From Rhodococcus spelaei (GTDB lineage Bacteria; Actinomycetota; Actinomycetes; Mycobacteriales; Mycobacteriaceae), in assembly GCF_006704125.1 (NCBI RefSeq), contig NZ_VIGH01000001.1, positions 683,918-747,917 of the forward strand: a DNA stretch of 64,000 nt, written 5' to 3'. Position numbers and translations under genes: made by a program. The notes under the pieces were generated by a model, which saw only the letters and a list, made by a program, of their open reading frames with translations, was not told the DNA's origin and did no database searches. Each line of letters starts with the position of its first letter. Position 1 is the stretch's first letter. Below are positions 1 to 7,623 of the stretch, piece after piece.

Positions 1-47
1 TCGGCGCCAGGATTCACGGCTGCCGATCAAAGTAAGGATTCACCGCA

Positions 48-230
48 GTGATCAAGCCCACCATTTCGCCTGCCCGCCACCTGGTCGCAAAGATTGCGTT
101 GACCGGCCTGCTGGCCGCATTGCCCCTCGGGATCGCCGCAGGCCCGGCGCTCGCCGCAGGCACCCACGCAGGCAGCTGCAACTTCGACGGAAACGTCAAG
201 TGGGTGAAGGACTGCCCCAACGACAACTAG
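48..230 (+). CDS. Tiny secreted peptide, function unknown
   Basis: Encodes 60 residues starting at GTG; an AAGGA stretch lies about 10 bases upstream. Residues 1-36 look like a Sec signal peptide: basic N-terminus, hydrophobic core LTGLLAALPLGIAAG, and a PALA-type cleavage site followed by AGTHAG. The predicted mature part is only about 24 residues and carries two cysteines (in GSCNF and KDCPN) that could form one disulfide. A hairpin follows the stop codon at once, so it looks like a single-gene transcript. I recognise no family; exported location is inferred from the signal alone. Confidence 0.55.
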   Translation: MIKPTISPARHLVAKIALTGLLAALPLGIAAGPALAAGTHAGSCNFDGNVKWVKDCPNDN

Positions 231-239
231 GATCCGAAT

Positions 240-269
240 CGACATCCATCGCTGCGGCGATGGATGTCG
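240..269 (+). terminator. Hairpin after the small peptide gene
   Basis: A 12-bp perfect inverted repeat (CGACATCCATCG / CGATGGATGTCG) with a 6-base loop starts 10 bases after the stop codon of the secreted peptide gene. There is no long T-run, as is common for terminators in GC-rich actinobacteria. Confidence 0.6.
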
Positions 270-360
270 GTGTATCAGAAGCATTTTCAAGCAAATAGCC
301 TGGCCGTCGGGGCAGTGGCAAACTCCCTGCCTCGGCCGGCTGTCACTTCCGTGCGCGATC

Positions 361-611
361 GCACCGGGAGCCGTCGTCATCTCGTACGACTGCACGGTTC
401 TCGCCGGCACCCAGGGGCGTGCGCAACCACACCAAGGCCGACCGGATGCTGGAAGTTGCTCTGCGCAAGCAGATTCCGCTCGTGCTGTTCGCCGACGCCG
501 ATATCGGCATGGGTGGCCCGCCGATAGTCGAGGGCGGCGGGCTCGACGACGCGATTCGACCCCGCGCAGTCGCGGGAGTGGATCCGCCAGCTCGGACGCG
601 CACGCGGCTAG
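361..611 (+). pseudogene. Remnant of an acyl-CoA carboxylase carboxyltransferase gene
   Basis: Three fragments of one protein family lie in order but in three reading frames. Bases 361-417 give VVISYDCTVLAGTQG. After a one-base shift near 418, bases 419 onward give RNHTKADRMLEVALRKQIP and LVLFAD, then MGGPPIVEGGGLDDAI. After another one-base shift near 557 comes DPAQSREWIRQLGRARG and a TAG at 609. These match, in order, the core motifs and the C-terminus (a DPAxSRxWI tail) of the biotin-dependent acyl-CoA carboxylase carboxyltransferase family. Most of the domain between the glycine-rich motif and the tail is missing. At least two frameshifts and large deletions make it non-functional. The family assignment rests on motif recall. 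Confidence 0.7.
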
Positions 612-646
612 GAACAAAGCGCCGATGGTGGACGTTTCAACCATTC

Positions 647-1384
647 GTGAGCATCGAATCCGTTGACCAGTCCACCACCGCCGCCGTCGTGATGGAGGTG
701 TGGTCCGACATCGCCTGCCCCTGGTGCTACATCGGCAAGAAGCGATTCGAGACCGCGCTCGCGCAGTTCGCGCAGCGCGATGAGGTCCAGGTCGTGTGGC
801 GGTCGTACCTGCTGTCCCCGGACACCCCGGTCGGTCTCCGCCGTCCAGAGGTCGACGCGCTCGTCGAGATGAAGGGCATGCCTGCCGACCAGGTGAAGCA
901 GATGTTCGCGCACGTCGCGAGCACCGCCGCCGCGGACGGCCTGACGATGGACTTCGACACCGTGATCGCCGCGAACACCTTCGACGCGCACCGGCTGATC
1001 CACTTCGCCGGCGACCGCGGGCAGGACCTGATGGCCGCGCTGTTCCGCGCCCACTTCGAGCAGGGTCGCGTCGTCGACGACCGCGACGAGCTGGTCGCGA
1101 TCGCCGCGGAGGTCGGGCTGGACGCCGAGGAGGTTCGTGCCGCGCTCGACAGCGACGAGGCAGCCGACAAGGTCCGTTCGGACATCGCGGAGGCCCGCGC
1201 ACTGGGGGTGACCGGCGTCCCGTTCTTCGCAGCGAACCGGGCCGTCGGCGTGTCCGGCGCGCAGCCCGTGGAGGTGTTCACCCAGCTGCTCGAGAAGGCC
1301 TACGCCGACGCGAGCCCGATCGTCACCCTCGCCGGGGCGTCCGAGGCGGACGGCTCCTGCTCGGACGGCTCCTGCGCCGTCTGA
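647..1384 (+). CDS. DsbA family (FrnE-like) thiol oxidoreductase
   Basis: Encodes 245 residues from a GTG; alternatives are GTG 689 and ATG 692. It begins the thioredoxin-fold core with EVWSDIACPWCYIGKKRFE, whose CPWC is the redox motif of FrnE/DsbA-type proteins. A helical insertion follows, and the cis-Pro loop GVTGVPFF lies near residue 190. The C-terminus is Cys-rich (GSCSDGSCAV), a tail often seen in this family. No signal peptide, so it is probably a cytoplasmic disulfide oxidoreductase or isomerase. The frame stays open upstream through the carboxylase remnant, but that part is not homologous and was excluded. Confidence 0.85.
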   Translation: MSIESVDQSTTAAVVMEVWSDIACPWCYIGKKRFETALAQFAQRDEVQVVWRSYLLSPDTPVGLRRPEVDALVEMKGMPADQVKQMFAHVASTAAADGLTMDFDTVIAANTFDAHRLIHFAGDRGQDLMAALFRAHFEQGRVVDDRDELVAIAAEVGLDAEEVRAALDSDEAADKVRSDIAEARALGVTGVPFFAANRAVGVSGAQPVEVFTQLLEKAYADASPIVTLAGASEADGSCSDGSCAV

Positions 1385-1425
1385 CTCCGTCCCCCGGCAA
1401 CCCCCGCCGGTACCCCCCTGCCCAG

Positions 1426-1474
1426 GGTGATGGGAACCTTCAGCCGGTTAGGCCGAGCGAAGGTTCCCATCACC
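1426..1474. repeat. 49-bp palindromic element, copy 1 (bidirectional terminator)
   Basis: A perfect 15-bp stem (GGTGATGGGAACCTT and its complement) closes a 19-base loop. It sits between the convergent FrnE-like and cbtA genes. A second copy of identical length lies at 63581-63629, also between convergent genes. The one stem position that differs between copies is changed on both arms, so pairing is kept. Confidence 0.8.
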
Positions 1475-1490
1475 GTGTGGTGGACACTGC

Positions 1491-2327
1491 TCAGCGGACG
1501 CCCGCGAGCGAATTCCGTTGCCCGGACGTCCGATTGGCGCGCTCGGTGAGGAAGGCGAAGCCTAGTCCGAGTAGCAGCCACAGCGTCGCCTGAATGGCCA
1601 GCGACGACACCCGGAACTCCCACAGCAGGGTGGCAGGGAAGTCGCTGCCGACCTCGTTGACGCCGGGAAGCGCGACGTAGCCGATGCCCACGACCACCAG
1701 GAACGCCAGCAGGGGCGCGGCGATGCGGACGCTCAGGAACTGGTGTGCCGAGACGATTCGCGCCGCGTACGCCGCCAGCCCGACCGCCAGCAGTCCGAGC
1801 AGTACCGAAGCGAGCCAGAGCCAGGTCCGCTTGTCGATGGTGTCCGGGTCGCCGACCGCGGGCGGGTTCGCCGGGTACTTGAAGAACGGCACCGCCTCGA
1901 TCGCGAGCCAGCCGAGCCCGGCCAGGCACAGTCCCAGCACCGGCCCGGACAGGTCGCTCACCCGCCGGGCGTAGTGGGCCACGACCGCGAAGATCGCGCC
2001 CAGCGCGAGGCCGGCCAAGGTAGTGGCCAGGAACAGTCCGAATCGCTGACCGTCCCGGCTGACCAGCGCGTCGTCGCCGTGCGAGTGCCCGGCGGGTTCG
2101 GCAGCGGCCTGGTCCGGATGGGCGGTGGCATCGCCGGACGCGGTGTCGTGCTCGTGCGGCGTCGCCGCATGTTCGGCGGGAGCGGAGGCAGACTCCTCGA
2201 TCGCAATGGCTGCGTCGATGTGCGGTTCGCCGATCACGAATGCGACGGCACCGGCGAGCAGTCCGGCGACGAGGCCGGCCAGCAGGCCGCGAATGAGGAG
2301 TTTCGTGAAGGCGTCGGTCAGTGGCAC
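1491..2327 (-). CDS. cbtA: CbtA family cobalt transporter subunit
   Basis: Encodes 278 residues from a GTG that overlaps the end of cbtB by 10 bp. An N-terminal membrane helix (about residues 12-34) is followed by a His-rich loop (about 45-90, with HAATPHEH, AHPD and HSHGDD) suited to metal capture, then four or five more hydrophobic helices. CbtA and CbtB form a predicted cobalt uptake system in bacteria that make B12. The pair lies behind a cobalamin riboswitch, which independently supports a cobalt/B12 role. The 3' end faces the FrnE-like gene across a shared hairpin. Confidence 0.88.
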   Translation of the reverse strand: MPLTDAFTKLLIRGLLAGLVAGLLAGAVAFVIGEPHIDAAIAIEESASAPAEHAATPHEHDTASGDATAHPDQAAAEPAGHSHGDDALVSRDGQRFGLFLATTLAGLALGAIFAVVAHYARRVSDLSGPVLGLCLAGLGWLAIEAVPFFKYPANPPAVGDPDTIDKRTWLWLASVLLGLLAVGLAAYAARIVSAHQFLSVRIAAPLLAFLVVVGIGYVALPGVNEVGSDFPATLLWEFRVSSLAIQATLWLLLGLGFAFLTERANRTSGQRNSLAGVR

Positions 2328-2512
2328 GGCAGGCCCAGCAGGTGGCGACCGTCGTGCATCAGCTCGTGCATGTACATGCCGCCGCGAGAGACCGCGCCCT
2401 GGTCGAAGCCGACCAGGTACAGGGTTAGCATCGCGAGCAGGACCACGCCCGCGATGATCATCGCAATGCCGATGGAATCGGTTGCCTTGCTGGGGGTGTG
2501 AACGAGTGCCAT
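2318..2512 (-). CDS. cbtB: CbtB family cobalt transporter subunit
   Basis: Encodes 64 residues. The ATG start is set by a strong AGGAGG ribosome site a few bases upstream. One membrane helix spans about residues 14-35 (IGIAMIIAGVVLLAMLTLYL). The C-terminal motif MHELMHDGRHLLGLPCH is rich in His and matches the CbtB signature of a metal-binding tail after a single helix. Its end overlaps cbtA, so the two are translationally coupled. Expression should fall when adenosylcobalamin is plentiful, through the riboswitch in the leader. Confidence 0.88.
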   Translation of the reverse strand: MALVHTPSKATDSIGIAMIIAGVVLLAMLTLYLVGFDQGAVSRGGMYMHELMHDGRHLLGLPCH

Positions 2513-2555
2513 GGTTCCTCCTGGGATAGCGCGTCCCGTAAAAAAGCCCAGGCGA

Positions 2556-2655
2556 TGGCCACGGTATCTGGCTGTCGAGGGTGTGCCTCGATCACAGTGG
2601 CGCGACCGCTCCGGGTTTACACCGGATTCCCGTCGACCATCGCACTTACTCGCGC
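2556..2655 (-). ncRNA. Cobalamin riboswitch upstream of cbtBA
   Basis: Read on the minus strand, the leader contains GACGGGAATCCGGTG, then AACCCGGAGCGG, GCGCCACTGTGA, and a distal GCCAGATACC (the B12 box, complement of 2563-2572). This order and these strings are the conserved core of cobalamin riboswitches. A run of six T (complement of 2540-2545) follows a possible GCCAG/CTGGGC stem before the cbtB ribosome site. That suggests premature termination as the control step; the termination mode is inference. Confidence 0.88.
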
Positions 2656-2661
2656 ACTGTC

Positions 2662-2704
2662 GCACTCGCGCGGCGGCCCTGTCAATCGGCCGCCGCGCGA
2701 GTGC
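2662..2704 (-). terminator. 17-bp perfect hairpin after the mhuD-like gene
   Basis: A GC-rich stem of 17 perfect pairs with a 9-base loop lies just downstream of the leftward monooxygenase gene and just upstream of the cobalamin riboswitch. It probably insulates cbtBA from read-through. Confidence 0.75.
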
Positions 2705-2712
2705 ACAGGATT

Positions 2713-3027
2713 TCAGGACTTGGCTGCGCCGTTCACGTCCAGTACGACCTCGAACTCGAGCAGCGAGGATCCGGACGCGACTGGCTTGGCGCGCTCTCCG
2801 GAATGCGCGGCGCGGGCAGGGCCGTCGGCCCAGGCCTGGAAGGCCTCCTCGGTCTCCCACTGGGTGACCACGAAGTACCGCGCGTCGCCCTTGACGGGGC
2901 GGAGCAACTGGAATCCGAGGAATCCGGGGGAGTTCTCGACCGCGTGAGCGCGGTTCGCGAACCGCTTCTCCAGCTCGGGGCCTGCACCCTCGGGAACCTC
3001 GATTGCGTTGATCTTCACGACTGCCAT
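2713..3027 (-). CDS. mhuD: MhuD-like heme-degrading monooxygenase (ABM domain)
   Basis: Encodes 104 residues starting MAVVKINAIEV. The whole chain is one antibiotic-biosynthesis-monooxygenase fold. Strings such as HAVENSPGFLGFQLLRPVKG and SLLEFEVVLDV closely resemble M. tuberculosis MhuD (Rv3592), which opens heme to mycobilin and releases iron. The His in NRAHAVENS is at the expected heme-ligand position of that family. It sits at the end of a region syntenic with Rv3579c-Rv3592. Probably cytosolic and linked to iron recovery from heme. Confidence 0.85.
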   Translation of the reverse strand: MAVVKINAIEVPEGAGPELEKRFANRAHAVENSPGFLGFQLLRPVKGDARYFVVTQWETEEAFQAWADGPARAAHSGERAKPVASGSSLLEFEVVLDVNGAAKS

Positions 3028-3086
3028 GACGGCGAGCGTACTCCCGGGAAATCGGTCGCAGGAGGTGTACCGAACCCGGTGCGCGG

Positions 3087-3485
3087 TCAGTCGCGGGCGC
3101 CGCCGGTGCCGGGTTCGGCGAGGTGCTCGGTGAGCACGGCCAGCTGAATCTTGCTGGCGTCGGAGTGCACTCGGCGGCCGGCGTCGGTGACGTCGACGAA
3201 GACGCCGCGGCGGTCGGACTCGCACAGCGAGCGCGCCACCAGTCCCGCCTTCTCGAGCCGCGCGACGCTGCGGGAGAGGGCGCTCGGACTCAGGTACATG
3301 TCCGCTGCGAGTTCCTGCATTCGCGGATGTTTGCAGGTGACCGCCACGAGACGGTCCAAGGTCTCGAAGTCGCTCATGCTCAGCCCGTGGGCGCTCTGCA
3401 TCTGCCGGTCGAGGTCGCAGGCGATGCTGTTGTACCTGCTCAGCAGGGTCCGCCAGGTGTCGCGGAGTTCCGCTTCGGCAGTCAT
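3087..3485 (-). CDS. MarR family transcriptional regulator
   Basis: Encodes 132 residues from ATG. The winged helix-turn-helix core spans about residues 35-110: MQELAADMYLSPSALSRSV is the recognition region, LEKAGLVARS leads into the wing, and DRRGVFVDVTDAGRR is the wing. The gene is divergent from an MFS transporter across a 100-bp AT-rich gap, the usual layout for a MarR repressor controlling itself and an efflux pump that exports its ligand. The ligand is unknown. Confidence 0.87.
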   Translation of the reverse strand: MTAEAELRDTWRTLLSRYNSIACDLDRQMQSAHGLSMSDFETLDRLVAVTCKHPRMQELAADMYLSPSALSRSVARLEKAGLVARSLCESDRRGVFVDVTDAGRRVHSDASKIQLAVLTEHLAEPGTGGARD

Positions 3486-3585
3486 GGCCGCATTCTAGTT
3501 TCGCCCCGGAATTAGTGCAAGTAAACTAAATGCAAACAAAATTAGTGCTTGCGCATTGATTGCACGTGCATCTACTGTTTCGAAC
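3486..3585. promoter_or_regulatory. Divergent MarR/MFS promoter region with repeated half-sites
   Basis: This gap is strikingly AT-rich for the window. It contains ATTAGTGC twice (from about 3511 and 3541), an inverted TTAGT/ACTAA pair near 3512-3530, and related TTGCGCATTGATTGCAC text near the transporter start. Such repeats are plausible MarR operator sites. Exact operator limits are inference. Confidence 0.5.
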
Positions 3586-5064
3586 GTGACCATCAGCGAC
3601 ACGACCTCGCCCCCACTCGCCACGGCGGACGGCTCCGCGTCCGCCCCCGACCAGGCCTGGACCGCCCGACTCTGGGGCGTCCTGGCAGTGCTCTGCCTCG
3701 TGCTGTTCCTCGACGGCCTCGACGTGTCGATGGTGGGCGTGGCCCTACCGTCCATCGGCACCGAACTCGGCCTGGAAACCACCTCGCTGCAGTGGATCGT
3801 CAACGGCTACGTGCTCGGTTTCGGTGGCTTGCTTCTGCTCGGCGGCCGCACCGCCGACCTGCTCGGCCGCCGCAAGGTGTTCCTGGTCGCCCTGACCGTC
3901 TTCGCGATCGCCTCGCTCGTGGGCGGACTCGTCGACAACGGGACGTTGCTCATCGTCAGCCGGTTCGTGAAGGGGTTGGCGGCGGCGTTCACCGCGCCGA
4001 CCGCGATGTCCATCCTGACCACCACCTTCAAGGAGGGGCCCGCGCGCAATCGTGCGCTGTCGATCTTCTCGGTGTTCGGGGCGAGCGGCTATTCCTCCGG
4101 ACTGATCCTCGGCGGCTTGCTGACCAGCGCCGGCTGGCGCTGGACGTTCCTGATGCCGGTGCCCTTCGCGATCATCGCGTTGGTCGGGGGCGTGCTGCTC
4201 ATTCCGCGGGACCGTCCCGCGGACTCGGGTGGGCACGACCTGGTCGGTGCCGCGACACTCGTCGCGGGAATGCTGCTGGCCGTCTACACGGTGGTCTCGG
4301 CGCCGGCCCGAGGCTGGACGGCTCCGCTCACGCTGGCGTCGTTCGCGCTCGCCGCAGCCCTGCTCGTCACCTTCGTCGCGGTCGAGCGGCGGATCGCGCA
4401 CCCGCTGGTACGCCTCGGCATCCTGAAGGTCGGCGCGATAGTCCGGGCGAACCTCAGCATCATCGCGCTCTTCGGGTCCTACCTGAGCTTCCAGTTCATG
4501 ATGACCATCTTCCTGCAGTCCGGACTGGGCTGGTCGCCGCTGCAGATGGCGATGGCGTTGCTGCCCGCCGGTCTCATCGTCGCGGTGGTGTCGCCGTTCG
4601 TCGGTCGCCTCGTGGACCGCTTCGGTTCGCCGCGGATGATCATGGCGGCGATCGGTTCGCTCAGTGCGGGGTACCTGTGGTTCCTGTTCGTCGGCAGTGA
4701 CCAGCCGTCGTACGTCGTCGCGATCGCGCCGAGCGTGATCCTGCTCGGCTTCGGCTTCGCGTTCGGCTTCACCTCGATCATGGCGCAGGCCACCGCGGGC
4801 GTCGCCGACTCCGAGCAGGGCCTGGCCTCGGGCCTCGTGCAGACCTCGATGCAGGTCGGCGCCGCACTGGTGCTGGCGTTGACCACCGCCCTGGTTACCG
4901 GGGGCTCGCACGCCGCGGGAGCGGCCGCAGTGAGCTTCGACCAGTTCCGGCCGGGACTCGTCCTGGTCACCGGAGTGGCTCTGGTCGGATTGGCGATCAC
5001 CGTCTCCCCGCTGCTGCGCCGGCGCGGCAAGTACACCGCGGTGCCGGTGGTGAACCGCGCCTGA
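3586..5064 (+). CDS. MFS drug/solute exporter, DHA2 type
   Basis: Encodes 492 residues from GTG (MTISDTTSPPL); an in-frame TTG ten codons earlier is less likely. About 13-14 membrane helices are visible. Motif A occurs as GGRTADLLGRRKVF (about residues 85-100), and DGLDVSMVGVALPSIGTELG in the first helix is typical of the 14-helix EmrB/QacA class. A proton-driven exporter is likely. It is divergent from the MarR gene, which probably represses it. Substrate cannot be told from sequence. Confidence 0.87.
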   Translation: MTISDTTSPPLATADGSASAPDQAWTARLWGVLAVLCLVLFLDGLDVSMVGVALPSIGTELGLETTSLQWIVNGYVLGFGGLLLLGGRTADLLGRRKVFLVALTVFAIASLVGGLVDNGTLLIVSRFVKGLAAAFTAPTAMSILTTTFKEGPARNRALSIFSVFGASGYSSGLILGGLLTSAGWRWTFLMPVPFAIIALVGGVLLIPRDRPADSGGHDLVGAATLVAGMLLAVYTVVSAPARGWTAPLTLASFALAAALLVTFVAVERRIAHPLVRLGILKVGAIVRANLSIIALFGSYLSFQFMMTIFLQSGLGWSPLQMAMALLPAGLIVAVVSPFVGRLVDRFGSPRMIMAAIGSLSAGYLWFLFVGSDQPSYVVAIAPSVILLGFGFAFGFTSIMAQATAGVADSEQGLASGLVQTSMQVGAALVLALTTALVTGGSHAAGAAAVSFDQFRPGLVLVTGVALVGLAITVSPLLRRRGKYTAVPVVNRA

Positions 5065-5110
5065 CGGACTCGGCAGGGACGCGGCACGGCACCGGGCTAG
5101 TCTCGGTGCC

Positions 5111-5860
5111 GTGCTGCACGACGAGGGTGGGACCGGCCGGCCAATTCTGTTGCTCCACGGGTTGATGGGCAGTGCCCGCACCTGGCGGCGGCACGTGCCG
5201 TGGCTGCGCGGGTACGGCCACGTCTACACCTTCGACGCCGCCGGGCACGGCCGGCCGGCGCCCGCGGAACTGACCACCGAGGCCTTCGTTGCGGACCTCG
5301 CTGCCGCCGCGGCGCCGATCGACGAGCCAATGGTGGTGATCGGGCACTCGATGGGCGGATTGCACGGATGGTGCTTCGCGGCAGCGCATCCCGATCGGGT
5401 TCGGGCGCTGGTCGTCGAGGACATGGCACCCGACTTCCAGGGGCGCACGGCCGGCGACTGGGCCGCCATGATCGGATCCTGGCCGCAGCCGTTCCGCGAC
5501 GAGCAGCACATGGTCGACTTCTTCGGACCCGTTGCCGCGCAGTACTTCCTGGACTCCTTCGAGGAGCGTCCGGACGGCTACCACCTGCACGGCGAGGTCC
5601 CCGTCTGGCGCGACATCTCGGAGGAGTGGGGCACCCGCGACTTCTGGCAGCAGTGGTCGCAGGTCCGCGCCCCGGCTCTGCTGCTCGAGGGTGAATTCAC
5701 CATCACCCCCGAGGGGCAGATGCGCGAGATGGCGCGGACCCCAAGGGAATCGGTGACCCGGTACGAGTGGGTCGAGGGCGCCGGACATCTCGTGCACGAC
5801 GACCGACCGGACCAGTACCGGGCCGCCGTCGAACGGTTCCTCGACGAGATCAGCCGTTGA
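5111..5860 (+). CDS. Alpha/beta hydrolase
   Basis: Encodes 249 residues from GTG. The oxyanion region is LLLHGLMGSARTWRRH and the nucleophile elbow is GHSMGG with Ser near residue 82. A catalytic Asp/Glu candidate lies around LLEGEFTI, and the His is in GAGHLVHDD near residue 230. It corresponds by position to the hydrolase Rv3591c beside the mhuD/mutY genes in M. tuberculosis. Substrate unknown. Its last 11 bases overlap the end of the convergent TetR gene. Confidence 0.82.
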   Translation: MLHDEGGTGRPILLLHGLMGSARTWRRHVPWLRGYGHVYTFDAAGHGRPAPAELTTEAFVADLAAAAAPIDEPMVVIGHSMGGLHGWCFAAAHPDRVRALVVEDMAPDFQGRTAGDWAAMIGSWPQPFRDEQHMVDFFGPVAAQYFLDSFEERPDGYHLHGEVPVWRDISEEWGTRDFWQQWSQVRAPALLLEGEFTITPEGQMREMARTPRESVTRYEWVEGAGHLVHDDRPDQYRAAVERFLDEISR

Positions 5861-6428
5861 TCAACGACTGCACCGCAGCGCCGTAGTGGTTGACGATCCG
5901 GTCGTGCGGTGCGGCGACGAGCGCGGGGTCCATCTCGACGAACAGCGCCACCATCAGCCCGCCGATCTGCGCGGACACCAGTCGCGACCGCAGCTCCGCG
6001 TCGTCCCCGCGTAGGCGCGGCGCGAGCGGTTCGACGATCATCTTGTCGATCGACTCCTGAAGGTGGGCCTGCACCATCGGGCGGTCCGAGGCTCGCACAA
6101 GTGCGGCGAAGACCGTGGTCGCCACGGTGCCGGCGCGGGTGCGGCTGAGGATGAAGTCGACTAGGTTGCTACCCAGGTCGTCCAGTGGACCGGCCATCAC
6201 CTCAGCGAACGCGTCGGACATGGTCATCACGCGCAGGAACAGCTTTTCCTTGGAGCCGAAGTACCGGATGACCAGGGCGGGGTCGATCCCGGCTTGGCGC
6301 GCGATCTCGCGGACTCCAGTGGCGGCGAAGCCGTTCGCTCTGAACAGGTCGGTCGCCACCGTCAGGACGGCGGTGCGGTGCCCGCCCGATGCGTCGGGCT
6401 CGGTGTTCTCGCTCACTGCGGCTGCCAT
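5850..6428 (-). CDS. TetR family transcriptional regulator
   Basis: Encodes 192 residues. The DNA-binding helix-turn-helix lies at about residues 35-65 (GVREIARQAGIDPALVIRYFGSKEKLF). The C-terminal ligand domain carries the SARP/TetR_C-like text VDFILSRTR. It is divergent from a membrane protein gene across a gap holding three matching palindromes, so it very probably represses that gene and itself. Confidence 0.87.
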   Translation of the reverse strand: MAAAVSENTEPDASGGHRTAVLTVATDLFRANGFAATGVREIARQAGIDPALVIRYFGSKEKLFLRVMTMSDAFAEVMAGPLDDLGSNLVDFILSRTRAGTVATTVFAALVRASDRPMVQAHLQESIDKMIVEPLAPRLRGDDAELRSRLVSAQIGGLMVALFVEMDPALVAAPHDRIVNHYGAAVQSLING

Positions 6429-6467
6429 TTCCCATTCCCCCGATCGTCGGACGGTCGCTCCATTCTA

Positions 6468-6526
6468 TCAACACTGTTGACAATTGGCGTCAACGGTGTT
6501 GACATCAAGTGGTCAACAGTGTTGAC
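6468..6526. promoter_or_regulatory. Triple palindromic operator for the TetR regulator
   Basis: Three near-identical palindromes follow one another: TCAACACTGTTGA (6468-6480), GTCAACGGTGTTGAC (6489-6503) and GTCAACAGTGTTGAC (6512-6526). Their centres are 22-23 bp apart, about two helical turns, so dimers would bind on one DNA face. They fill the space between the TetR start and the ribosome site of the divergent gene. Confidence 0.8.
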
Positions 6527-6549
6527 GCCACGAGAGTCAGGAGTACCCG

Positions 6550-7605
6550 ATGCACGACGGACGCCACGAGAACCTGGAGCAGGCACTGGATGCCGACGCC
6601 CGCGCACTGGCGCCGGAGGTCACGCCGCCCCCGCCCACGGCCGCCCCGAACTGGCGGGCCGTCATCGGCGCGATGAGCTTCCCGCTCTTCTTCGTCGTCA
6701 TGTTCGCGCTCTGCTACGTCAGTGCGTTCCACAGCCCGCAGCCCCACCACGTCCCGATCGCGGTCGTGGGGGACTCGGCACAGGCGAGCGCGGTCGTCGA
6801 CGCGCTGTCCCCGCAACTCGGCGACCGCTTCGACCTCACCGTCTCGACCGATCTGGCCGGCACCGTCGACAGGATCGAGTCCCGCGACCTGGTCGGAGCG
6901 ATCGAGCTCGGCCCCACGATGACGGCACACATCGCCTCTGCTGAGGGGCAGTCGCTCGTGCAAGCCGTGGAGGGCGTGGCCCGACCGCTCGCCGAAGCCC
7001 AGGGAGTGCCCCTGGCGGTGACCGATCACGCGCCGCTCAGTGCCGGCGACAGCACCGGCACCGGGTTGTTCTACTTCCTGGTCGTCTGCACCATTCTCGG
7101 CTACCTGACCATCACCGTCGTGTCCCAGGCCGCACCGACGATGCGCGTGCGCCATCAGCTCGCGACCCTCGGCGTCATGTCGGTGGTCGGCACGATCGTC
7201 GCGTTCCTGGTCTCGTCGGTGTTCGTCGGGACGTACGGGGCCTCCGCGCTCGGTATCGCAGCGCTCCTCGCCATCGCCGTCGCCTACGCGTTCACGGTCG
7301 GCGTCGTCACCATCCTGCTGAACAAGCTGATCGGCCGTGCGGCGATCTTCGTGGTGATGTCGGTGATGATCTTCCTGAACTTCCCCAGCGCGGGCGGCGC
7401 GATCTCGGCGCACCTGCTGCCCGGATTCTGGGCCTGGCTCAACAACTTCTGGATCGGAGCAGGTGCCATCGACGCGATGCGTGCCGTGGTGTACTTCGAC
7501 GGCGCCGGGGTCGGCGGTGGACTGCTCGTCGTCGGGGCCTGGCTGGTGCTCGGGGGCGCACTCCTGGCGCTGGTCTCGCGGCGAAAGGCGCCGGCGGACG
7601 GCTAG
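6550..7605 (+). CDS. Membrane protein, YhgE/Pip or ABC-2-like exporter component
   Basis: Encodes 351 residues from ATG, with an AGGAG site 7 bases upstream. A Pro/Ala-rich cytoplasmic N-terminus is followed by one helix (about 40-60), a soluble extracytoplasmic domain (about 65-175; HHVPIAVVGDSAQASAV), and then five or so closely packed helices (about 180-340). This one-plus-five layout with a large external loop is that of YhgE/Pip and ABC-2 membrane proteins. No ATPase partner lies nearby. Control by the adjacent TetR is likely; the substrate is unknown. Confidence 0.65.
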   Translation: MHDGRHENLEQALDADARALAPEVTPPPPTAAPNWRAVIGAMSFPLFFVVMFALCYVSAFHSPQPHHVPIAVVGDSAQASAVVDALSPQLGDRFDLTVSTDLAGTVDRIESRDLVGAIELGPTMTAHIASAEGQSLVQAVEGVARPLAEAQGVPLAVTDHAPLSAGDSTGTGLFYFLVVCTILGYLTITVVSQAAPTMRVRHQLATLGVMSVVGTIVAFLVSSVFVGTYGASALGIAALLAIAVAYAFTVGVVTILLNKLIGRAAIFVVMSVMIFLNFPSAGGAISAHLLPGFWAWLNNFWIGAGAIDAMRAVVYFDGAGVGGGLLVVGAWLVLGGALLALVSRRKAPADG

Positions 7606-7623
7606 CGCCCGGGTCGACCGACG

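Noticed and set aside
419-646. N-terminal extension of the FrnE-like protein
   Set aside because: The frame is open, but the text belongs to the carboxyltransferase remnant and then to non-homologous sequence. The thioredoxin-like protein starts at about 647.
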